Below, piece by piece: positions 40,431 through 50,225 of a stretch of DNA of 64,000 nt. Source of the DNA: Maylandia zebra (Eukaryota > Chordata > Actinopteri > Cichliformes > Cichlidae); the NCBI RefSeq assembly GCF_041146795.1, contig NC_135172.1, positions 35,201,623 through 35,265,622 on the forward strand. The letters are read 5' to 3'. The translations under genes and the position numbers were made by a program. Numbering within the stretch: position 1 is the stretch's first letter; each line of letters starts with the position of its first letter. The notes beneath the pieces are model-generated. The model saw only the letters and a list, made by a program, of their open reading frames with translations. It did no database searches and was not told the origin of the DNA.

Positions 40431-42270
40431 TAAGAATTCCTATCAACGTTGTCCCCGAAGCTACATCAGCATTTCCACAAGGACCACAATCTGAAAATTT
40501 CAGAAGCATATATGAAGTCTATGAAGCAATAAAAAGCACTTTGTAAGAATGCTCAGTAGTTCTGATTCACTTTTTCTAATGATAGCATTAAACTCAGGTG
40601 GAGTTATGGATTTAAAAAAGAAAAATAACTACTACTCTGTGGGATGCTGGGATGCCACCTGGATAGATTTTTACTATCTTTGAGTTTTTGGTGCTGAGGA
40701 GTGAGAGCAGGGGTGAGGCATGCCCCTCACAAAATGGTATGGTCACATCAGTGGAGCTGTGGGCAGAAACTACGGGAGGATAAGCAGGTTCTGATCTTAT
40801 TTTACTCTTATTTTACTCTCATAAGTACATCACTGACAATATAGTAATATTAAATGAATATTAAATTAAGCAGTACTTCCAAAAAAAAGGGAAAAAAAGT
40901 TTACTCCCTACTTTACTTGTACAGTTTCATCACCTGTGAGCCCAACATCAAAAGAGTTTTTTGCTCCTTCATCTAGAGATATTAAACTTTTATGTCAAAT
41001 CTACTGAGTAGTTCTTAGTAGTATATATTATTAAATGTTATCTTCAAGCACAAACTAGTAACTGTTTTGTTCATCTATGTTTTTGCCACCATCTATTGGT
41101 CAATTAGATTTCCTGCAAACCAATTCATATTTTAGAGAAAATCACATATAAGCATTGGTTTAATGTTCAGATGATCAGATTTATTTTGAAATTAGTAGCC
41201 AAATCAGGTGGGTGATTTAGAATTTTCAGTCAGGTGCATATTTTTGGATATTGGAAAAAATTTGGAATACCCGGAGAAAAATCCAAAAGAACATAGAGAG
41301 AATATTCAAACTCCTCACGGGAAGAAAGAGGATATTAAGAGTGCAGCAGATTGATAAGCAAAAGAGCAGGAAAGGTGAAGAAGAGGTGAGCTTCCAAAAT
41401 ACAAGACAGACGTGAGAGTTAAAAAACAGTAAAAGGGACCATTATGGCACAATGGAAGTAGAAGGCCAGTACTGGTCTTTGTCTCAGAGCTTCTACTTTA
41501 AACTGACTTTAAAAACTGAACTAAACATTTTTACTTTTTTTCTTAAGGTTTTACTTCTGTTGCTTAAAAAAATAATTGTGAGACTTTAAGCTTTAGGAAG
41601 AAAGTGTTTGACATTTAGTATTCAGTTTACTATAAAATGTATAAATTAAATTTTAAAAGGTGCTATTATTGTGCTGTTATCTGTTAGATTGAAAGTCCAG
41701 TGTTTTAAGATTCTGGGAACACCACCGCTAACAAAAGCCCTTTACTTCAGGCCTTATTTGAATCCAGATGGATAAGTTATATTAAAAAAATACTTCAATG
41801 CAACTTTTGTGAAATGGGGAAAGTGCCACGAAACGTTTTTGTACCAGGCTGGAAACATCTGCGTGTCTTTGAGAACTGAGTTGCTTTTGAAATCAGCTTC
41901 AAGTGTTGACGAAACACGTCCATCACTGACGTAAAACGTAAGCACACGGTCCGTGCATCTGGTGGGTGGATGTATGTCCCCGTGGGAAGAAAAAGTCAGC
42001 TGAAAAAAGTCGTCACTTTGTCACAGGAGTTATTTAATCCCCATATTTTTATTACTTAATGTAAGCAGACACATTTAATCGGTGCTCCGATTATCTGTAC
42101 GTTTTCTCATTGAGTAAGCAAAGTTTACGTTTGTTAGCTAGCTAATACATTTGTTTCGAGAAAAATGTCTTTAACAGTTAGCTGACTCTTTTGCATAACC
42201 TTAAGTTAGCTGGCTTATCAGCTGATATATCTTTGATATTTTCACGTCTTTATCTTTCTCGTAGGAGGAG
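40431..42270. other. Intergenic DNA and probable 5' non-coding exon region of brme1
   Basis: No coding ORF was found. An AG acceptor with a pyrimidine tract (TTTATCTTTCTCGTAG) lies 6 bases before the brme1 start codon. This implies at least one untranslated upstream exon, probably within about 41900-42200, where CpG-containing sequence occurs. Confidence 0.4.
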
Positions 42271-45200
42271 ATGGCGAAAGACAAAACGAAGATCAAGAGC
42301 AGTGGTAACAGGAGATGCTACTGACACAGATATTTGCTAATTTAGCCGCCGAATATAAATAATTATAAGATTAATTATGGTTTAAAATAAGTTGATTTTG
42401 AAAAAAGTTACGAATTAGATTTCAGTCCATTTAAAGGAGTGTGTTGTGTTGTGCTGTGTCCTGTGACTCCTGTCTTGTGCCAGAGAGTGATTACCAGTAT
42501 TTAAACTGTTGTAAATGACTTGTTGGCCTATAATCTACCAACATATCTCAACATATCTCTGATGAATGATAAAAAAAAGTCATTTTTGTCCAGAAAGAAC
42601 ATTTCTGCCACAAAGTAGCAATCAGCTTTTGGCAAAGTGACTTTTATATTTATATTTTATATATATACTTTATTTATTATTATTTATAGACAAAACTCTC
42701 ATTGACATTAATTTTTTTTTCAAGAGATTCTGGCTAAGAGGGAAGCAGGAAATATAACATCATCTATAATGATATTTTATGTGGAGTAAAAGGACTGGAT
42801 CGATTATTACTGATTAGGTACAATAATGCAGAGTCACAAAACAACAAGCCATTTCTTTGGATAACTATTTTGTAACTCCTGTTACAGAAGGCTAACACAA
42901 GATAAATAGTAATAAAGGAAAAACATTTTGGAATAATCCTACTAATAATACATAAATATATATAAGGTATTATATAGTAATTTTACTTGTCTGGCCTACT
43001 TGAGATTAAACTTGCTGTACGTGACTTAAGAACTAAAAAGGGTTTGACTCTCCTCTTTGACATAGCACCAACTAAATGTTAATGGTGAGTATATGTAGTG
43101 ATTCTTCTCCACAGTATTTGATTAATTGAACGGATTGCTTTGTTTTAAGAAGACTTAGCTCCACCCCAGGCTCAGTCACTCAGGTCTAGAAAGAGGGAAT
43201 GTCCAAGTGATGACATTTCTCTAACCGATGATGTTCAGGCTCCACATCAACAGGTACTTTAGGTGATTGAAACAGAACCTACATTCACATATCATTAAGA
43301 CAAGCTGCTTGATTCTCTTTGTCTTTTCTTTAACTTCAGGATGCTGAAGAGTATAACTCAGCAGTAGTTTCCACACCACCACAGTGTCCTCAGTCTCTTG
43401 CTCAGGAATGTGCTAAGACTACAAATCAGCAGGAAGCAGATCAAGCCTGTGCCACAAAACAGGAAGAAGATGCAGGCTGCTTTACAAATGTGGAACTTCA
43501 AGAGCAAGATGCTAACAATCCCAAAAATGATTCTCAGCTGGAAGACCTTCAAGTACTTTCTGAAAATTTCACCAACAAGAGTGGAACAAATGAGGAGGAA
43601 ATGGATTTAGATGAATGTAACAGATCATTGTATGACACACGCACAGATCAGCTCAAGGTCTTCTTGCCTATCACCAAAGAACATGTCCAGTCCTGCCCGG
43701 TTGCTTTGAATGGAAAGAAGAACTCTGATGTGGAGAGCAATCAACACACTGGCCCAGAAGAACCTACCAACGTGTGCTTGGGTGATGTCACAAAGGGGTC
43801 GGTAGCAGGATTGCCAGCCAAGAAAAAGCGAAGGATGGGCATGTGTGGCCTGACAGAGAAGGAGCGGAGTCATTTTTTAATGACACAAAAGCGTGAAAAC
43901 GGGCAAAACAGAGAGGGTAAAGTGGAGAAACCTATTTGCGAGAACACAGCTGAACCTGTGACTGTGGAAGAAAACACATCTTCACTCCCGTTACCATCCT
44001 CACCTCCATCCATCCCAGCAGACGGGCAGAACGGGGAGCCGAGAGAGGAAGAGATAAAGCTTCAGCCTAGTCACTGTAAAGGAGATGAAAGGTAAGTGTA
44101 ATATTACATTTATTACATTTATTACATTTTTCAGAGTTTTACACTGTTTTAGCAACCAGCAGTGTTGGAAAGGAACATTAACACAACTACTGTTACATTA
44201 GTTATATTTTACCTAAAAGAGGTTTCACGTAACAGTTTTGCTCATTTAAAATTTAAACACCATGAACTTCAGTTAATGATTAGTTTTAAATACCTTAATT
44301 ATCAAAATGGAGTTCAGTTTAGACAGTTTTATTTTCCAGAATTGAAAATCACAGGACAAAGAGAAAAATTAAGATTGCAAAGTGCTGTTTTCATTGCGAG
44401 TCAAGATGTTAAATAACCGTTTCAGAAGAGGTTTATAAAAATTCAAATGACTTTTTAAAACTGACTTGTATATGTAAAATACAAGAGATACTAATTTGTC
44501 ATTTCTTTCTTTGAGAACACACAGAGCAGAAAGTGAAGCCTGTGCTTCTGTCAGTCCTTCAGATGGCTCCACCGCTGGTTTCGATTCCGGCTGCTCAGAG
44601 GGAAAAGGTAGTGAGCGTGAAGATGGCATAGTTACTGATTCAGAGCAAGCCGGTGACTTAGATCACATTGCAGAAAAAGAAGCAGGGGAGGATTTGGGCA
44701 GCCAAAAACTCCAAGAACTCAAAGTTTGTACCAATGAAATTATGGCTGAAGTACCTAAAAATCAAGAGGAAGCTGGCTTAGCAGAAGCAAACTGCAGCTC
44801 TGCCATGTCTTTCTGCACAAGTCAAGATGAGAAGACTGTCCACCTGCAGGCTCTCCTTCTGCAGGTGGACAGTGTTACTGGAACAAGAGATGAGAAGGAG
44901 GAAGAGATCAGCGGGAATGTGTTCAGTGGTGATGGAGCTGATAAAAATGTCTCCTGTTCACACACCCAAATGGGAGGATTAAACTGTGGCTCTGTGGAAA
45001 TCTGTGAGAGCGCAGCTACACCCAGTGTCTCAGAGAGGAAAGACAGTGTAAGTAGTGGCGCTAAAACCTAAAACGGAGGGAAGGAACAGACTGTTATGCA
45101 ACAGAGTATTATTTTGAGAATAATGTCAAAATGTGGCGATTACAGTTGTTGTTTCAAGTCAAACAACTTCCACAGCTCGTATAAGCTCTACAAAATGCCC

Positions 45201-47432
45201 TGTGTAGATGAGCTAGGGAAACAGCTTGATCAGCTGCCATTGTTTCCCCTCTGTACTGCATGAGGGCGTAGCCATCCATATCGATATACTGTCCATTGCC
45301 AGCTATTTAATTTTGCAAGTATGATTTCACTAACTCATCAGCACAAACCATTTTTTAGAGGTTGTAGCAGCCGTGGCACGTCTATGACCTGAAACAACAA
45401 TTTTAATCTCCACATTTCAACTTTATTCTTCTTCTATTTTAAGGACTAAAGGACTAAATCTTTCTTCTTATTTTGCCCTTTTGTTCCCCTTAATGATTCA
45501 TTAATGTAGTTTATAATGTCATCACAGTCTTTCACACTTATGCACCACCAGTAAACGCACTGGGCATTAGTGCTGAAACTCTTAATCAGTTATTGATTAA
45601 ACTGTCTGTAAAATTATAAGTCATTTATGTTAAAAATATCAAGAACAAATGTTTCAATCTTGTGTGTTTCTAGTATATTTATCTGTGTTGATTTACAGTC
45701 AGTTTTCCTTATGTTCTCTTTACTTGTGATGTTAATTTGACAAATTAATTATTTTAATATTTAAAAAACTAAACTATGAAATTAATTAACTGAAAATAAG
45801 CCCAACATAAAATAGCTACTTAATTAATATCATGTGGAAAGAGCATTTATTGTTTTTGTTTCTTTGTGTTTATAAATACAGTGTGATCCTGATGAACCTG
45901 CTGCTGGTCCGTCAGCTGTTCACGCTGATCGCTCGCAGACACTCTCACTCACTGCTGACTCGTTTGGATCTGGGTGCTTAGATTATGTGTCGGACTCCCA
46001 GCTGAACACCATCATTCTGATGTAAGAAATAAGCGAGGAAATACCAGTATATCCGCTGATACACAAAAGACTGCACACACGAGCAGTCGGATGCTTCAGA
46101 TGTACAAGTCTCTGTATGTGTATCTTTCAACTCTACTGTGCTAATTTTACTCAATATTCAAGAAACTGTTTTATAAAAATAGTCTCAAATATAAAAAAAA
46201 GACATTTTTAAGAGACAATGCTGTCTTAAAGTTAAAAATGTACTTTGGTCATCTTATGAAATTAACAGACAAGCTTTAACACCTCTATTTTTAAATTATT
46301 CCGATGTTTGTGTTTCTGTAGTGAGGATGAGGCGATGCAGAAAGAGGAAGACCCTGATTCCTCAGACTGTGATGAAGATGGTACAGACCTAATCTGCGGA
46401 CTTATCAGAGAACTCTCCTCTCTAAAGTTAGTACATGCCATTCTTCTTTCAGCTACCAGCGTCTTAGCGTCTCTTCCTATAGGTAACCTTTTGACTTTCA
46501 CTACCATTAGTCAGTTTAATTGTTTTTATACTCGCCTCCCTGCTGTGATTGGTTGGGGGTAAAGCATGTGTGGTCAACTCTGCCAGCTGTAGATCTCGTC
46601 TGGTCAAAGATGAGCAAGCGAAAGTATGTAGATGTGAGAGAGACCGACATTTAAGTGGCAAATTTGCTTGAATAATCCTGCAGCACCTTTAAAGTCCATG
46701 ACATTTATCTGTTATTACACACCTCTCCCATTCTTTAAACCAGTCACTTAAAAGGCAGTTCTTGCTCTAATTTCTAACTCCAAAATTTCACTAGAGCAAC
46801 TTTGTAGGTTGCACATGTCCAAAAAAAATGAATGTTTTATCTCCCTTTCTCTTCCAAGCAAGGCAGTTTTCTTCTGATTGGGTGCCCCACACAAAAAAAA
46901 AGCCACAGTTGTGTGCCTGAGATGACCAAAGTAGGGCCATCTACTCTCACTGACATTACACAGAGCCAAGATCAGAAAAACAGTAAACCCTGTTGTGCAT
47001 CGTCGACATGCACAGCGGGTTGAGGATGGTAAAACAGAATCGCTGACAAAATTAAATATAATAGTGGCTTCTCTCAGCTTCCCAGTAGATGCACCTATGG
47101 TACAAATTTGAAGATCGTTGGTGATTTGCAGAGAAGTTGACCTCTGACCTTAAGGTCAAAGTCATTTGGATTTGAACTTGTCTGAGATTTTTACTAGATG
47201 CTTCTCTGGGATTTATCTTAAAGTTCTACATCGCCTCATTCTTGAGTTCACAAGCTTAGGTGTCCATGACGCTTGTAGCCCACCCGGCAGGTTGACGGAT
47301 ACAGAGTTAAATTGTCATGAATGAAAAAAAAATGTCCTCCATCTTTCTTCTAGTCGGAGAGTCATGGCTGCTCATCGAGAGCTGGAGAGTCTGCGCCGTA
47401 GCAGTAAAAGTTCAAGGAGCTCAACTCGTTAA
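42271..47432 (+). CDS. brme1: Break repair meiotic recombinase recruitment factor 1 (C19orf57 homologue)
   Basis: Known role: with HSF2BP (MEILB2) and BRCA2 it helps load RAD51 and DMC1 on meiotic double-strand breaks. The coding exons are 42271-42304, 43150-43253, 43340-44091, 44525-45047, 45882-46021, 46322-46426 and 47354-47432. They close in frame at 578 aa. Most of the protein is acidic, low-complexity and poorly conserved. Recognisable parts are a basic patch (PAKKKRRMGMCGLTEKERSH) in exon 3, the phrase DYVSDSQLNTIILM, and a C-terminal helix reading LIRELSSLNRRVMAAHRELE followed by SLRR. The last helix is the part I remember as conserved with mammalian BRME1, where the C-terminus contacts HSF2BP. 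The location between CC2D1A and NANOS3 is the same as in human and is strong support. The start ATG at 42271 directly follows a 5' UTR splice acceptor. Confidence 0.8.
47060..47305. repeat. Dispersed teleost repeat in the last brme1 intron
   Basis: It contains TTGACCTCTGACCTTAAGGT followed by CAAAGTCA, and ends near GTAGCCCACCCGGCAGGTTG followed by ACGGATA. This arrangement resembles a common fish interspersed repeat, and it is non-coding. Confidence 0.4.
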
Positions 47433-47587
47433 GAGAGTTGTTTCAGGTTTCTTCAGTCCTTATTTTACTGCTGCCCCAGTGGTTCACTGGTAAAGAACAT
47501 GTTTTAAAGTGTTTACTGTTCTGGAGTTAACTGCAGCTCAGTTTTGTTTTGCTTTTTTAGTTTAATGACTCATTCCACTTCTTCCCA

Positions 47588-47593
47588 AATAAA
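47588..47593 (+). promoter_or_regulatory. Poly(A) signal of brme1
   Basis: AATAAA lies 156 bases after the brme1 stop codon and is the first canonical hexamer downstream. Confidence 0.65.
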
Positions 47594-47601
47594 GATGGAT
47601 G

Positions 47602-47607
47602 TTTATT
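47602..47607 (-). promoter_or_regulatory. Candidate poly(A) signal of nanos3
   Basis: TTTATT on the plus strand reads AATAAA on the minus strand, about 800 bases after the nanos3 stop. If used, the nanos3 3' UTR would run up to the brme1 poly(A) signal at 47588-47593. Confidence 0.35.
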
Positions 47608-48163
47608 ACATGCGTCTTGTCATTGGTGATTTAGTCACATTAATTTGAACATGGCTCATTTAAAATGTCAAAAAAAAAAAAAAAAAAATTTTCAAAATTG
47701 AAAAATGACAACATAGAATGCAAATAAACTTAACCAATTTAGTTATTTATAACTTTTTAGCACACAAGAATATCCACAGAGAAATTTTCAGACTTTTTCC
47801 ACAAAGGCAGAAGAGTTACAACAGCGTTAACATTTTTAGAAAAGCCACAATTACAGTTTTCAAAATAAAATAATCTATCCTCAAGAACAGAGGCCTACTT
47901 GCACACAGAAACAAGAACAAGTCACTCATTTTTAAAAAATTTAAAATGCTGACATGGTCACATAATGCTTTACCTGTTTTAGTAGAGTTATTAATGATGA
48001 CTGCATCTCTTATAATGTTTGACAGTGTTATAATCCTTCAATGCATGGACAGGAAATATGAAACGATATCAGCTGGCCACGTTTTAAAAGTATGTAAAAG
48101 AAACATACATTAATTTTTTGAAACATGTCTCCTCCCAAACATAAAATCTGGCAGTCGTTCTTG

Positions 48164-48170
48164 AAAGTGC
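48164..48170 (-). promoter_or_regulatory. miR-430 seed match in the nanos3 3' UTR
   Basis: The minus strand reads GCACTTT about 236 bases after the nanos3 stop. GCACTT is the target core of the miR-430 family. Zebrafish nanos mRNA is known to carry such a site, which clears it from somatic cells of the embryo. The match is seen; function is inferred from the family. Confidence 0.5.
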
Positions 48171-48405
48171 CTCTCAAATCCAAACACCAAACAGCTGAGG
48201 TATTTTAGGCTGGCAGGACCAGCTGCAAAGAAACTCTAATCAGCTACACAGCAAACGAACCAAAGCATGCAAATGAAAAGCACACAAAAGCAAAACCACA
48301 CTAGTGCTAAAATAAATACACAAATAGAAAAAATAAAGTCACACTAAACGAAACGAGGGTCCTGCCTTCTGTGTAGTGTCTTATTGTCCCTTGCCACCTG
48401 CTGGT

Positions 48406-49023
48406 TCAGCGTCTGGACTTGGCGTACACGGAGCTGTATGCGCTGTCCACTTTGGGGCAGAAGCGCTTGGTGTGAGCCTTGGCCCCCGTGGCTCCACACA
48501 GAGGACACACGTACTGGCGCAGATAGGGACACAAAACATCTCCTTCTTGGTTCTTCAGCCAATGGGATCCGTAGACCAGCTCAGACTCTCCGTTGTGTTT
48601 ACAAAAGCTGCAGAACATGCGCTCAGGAGTGGGTAAGACTGCCTCAGGTGTTTTGAAACGACTCGTCTTCTTTCGATCTTTTGGCCCCCGGGAGCCCGGC
48701 GGGTTTTGCATCACTTTCACATCAATTGCGTTTGGTGCATACGCCACACCATCCACTGGATCCGTGCGAGCAGGGGAACGCATTAGTGCACATTCGCGGG
48801 AGCAGGGATCCGGCGCGCTCTCTGCTCCGAGGCCACCTTGGCGAGCTGCGTTATTGCGCACAGATACCATAGCTTGACTCGTGTCGTCACACTCCGTGTG
48901 ATGAGCTTTGGACACAGGCTGGGAGGACTCGGAAACGGTGCTGCGACCCAGGATATCTCGAATTGTATCACACAGTCCCATGTAGTCTCGCCAGGGCTGG
49001 AAACTTTTGCTGTCGGACTCCAT
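48406..49023 (-). CDS. nanos3: Nanos homologue 3, germ-cell RNA-binding protein
   Basis: Nanos proteins bind mRNA 3' UTRs with Pumilio and recruit the CCR4-NOT deadenylase. The fish nanos3 gene is needed for primordial germ-cell migration and survival. The gene is a single exon of 205 aa if translation starts at the ATG at 49021-49023 ([17 protein letters not shown]). The N-terminal [18 protein letters not shown] segment matches the NOT1-interacting motif. The C-terminal zinc finger is complete: Cys138, Cys141, His154 and Cys165, then Cys173, Cys176, His184 and Cys189 ([37 protein letters not shown]). The stop is TGA at 48406-48408. In-frame ATGs at 49057-49059 and 49066-49068 could extend the N-terminus by 12 or 15 residues. 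I chose the ATG just before the conserved motif. The gene lies tail to tail with brme1. Confidence 0.92.
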   Translation of the reverse strand: MESDSKSFQPWRDYMGLCDTIRDILGRSTVSESSQPVSKAHHTECDDTSQAMVSVRNNAARQGGLGAESAPDPCSRECALMRSPARTDPVDGVAYAPNAIDVKVMQNPPGSRGPKDRKKTSRFKTPEAVLPTPERMFCSFCKHNGESELVYGSHWLKNQEGDVLCPYLRQYVCPLCGATGAKAHTKRFCPKVDSAYSSVYAKSRR

Positions 49024-49834
49024 GACGCGTGGCAGGTGATGAAGGAATCCCCAAACCATTCCGTTCATTCTAGCTCCAGTCCGGCGATGTTTTCGGCCCC
49101 TTCGGGAAGATGACCCAGTTTTTTTACTTGAAACAAACACCAGCAGACAAAACAGCTCGCGTTGCGCACAGAATTTACGAGTAGTAATTGAGCACAAGGT
49201 GTGACCTCACCAACAGCGCAGCAGCCAGTCACGTGAGCACGTGCCCAACGCGTGAGGGCAATTAAAGTGAATTTCCTCCAAATGTTTGCGCAGCCCTTGT
49301 CGAGGGTTAATGGGTACATAGATTTCATTTTCTGTACGTAAACATATTCAACATGCTTCAATGTCAAATTATATATGTCAGTATACAAACTTTTTTATTA
49401 TTGGAATAAACATTAAAATAAATAAATTCTATTTTATTTCGATAATGACTGAAAAGTCGAAGCGCCAGAAATACATAAATCATTCTATATATGTAGACAC
49501 CTTCTCAGTGCCCATCTTAGTCCAGTTGAACTACTATTCAGAAATTTTGGATTATACCCCCCCCCCAAAAAAGTTATGAATTTGCTGAGCTTCACTTGAT
49601 TCAAATAAGTTAAACCAGTGATAAAGGCCAATGGCATCTTAAAGAACCTCATGGGATCACCCTTTAGTTATGCAGCTATAGTCTCAGACTGCTGTGAGAC
49701 CTCCCATGATGAACTTTCCACCACTCCTTTTCACTCCCATTGTTAATATGCCACTATTGCATGCTAACTTATGTACTCTCTCCTGTTTGAATTTGGTCCC
49801 CTTTTGTCGTGCAAAGTCTCTATGCTCCTTTTAA

Positions 49835-49920
49835 AACCCTTGTGTTGTCCTCGGGATTCCCATATACTTGTTTGCCATTCACCTACGGGTCGTTTTTGAC
49901 CTGAGGACAACACAAGGGTT
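49835..49920. mobile_element. 86-bp MITE with 18-bp inverted repeats and TAA duplication
   Basis: The ends AACCCTTGTGTTGTCCTC and GAGGACAACACAAGGGTT are exact reverse complements. TAA precedes the left end (49832-49834) and follows the right end (49921-49923). A 3-bp TWA duplication is typical of the PIF/Harbinger superfamily, so that is the tentative class. It lies between nanos3 and the SSX2IP-like gene. Confidence 0.7.
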
Positions 49921-50172
49921 TAACAAGTCATAGCAGATGGCTGCCTGACCTGGTCCAGATCCTGGGTCGTCATCCTGTTAAAAGGGAGATCTTCCACTCT
50001 GCTGTTGCAAAGTGTTGTTCACAGCAGGGAATTACAGTTCACTAAATTCTTGAGGTTCTCTCTAAAATATAGTGCAAGTCTACTGACAACTTTAGATCAC
50101 AGCAAACAGCACTGCATCCACATGAAAAAAAAAAAGAAGAAACAAAACAGTGGAGATAAATAAAATTCAATA

Positions 50173-50178
50173 TTTATT
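50173..50178 (-). promoter_or_regulatory. Poly(A) signal of the SSX2IP-like gene
   Basis: AATAAA on the minus strand lies about 48 bases after the stop codon, implying a very short 3' UTR. Confidence 0.5.
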
Positions 50179-50225
50179 GTCAATTCTAAAAAGGGGAAAT
50201 TGAGTTTCTGTTGAATAAAATTGCA

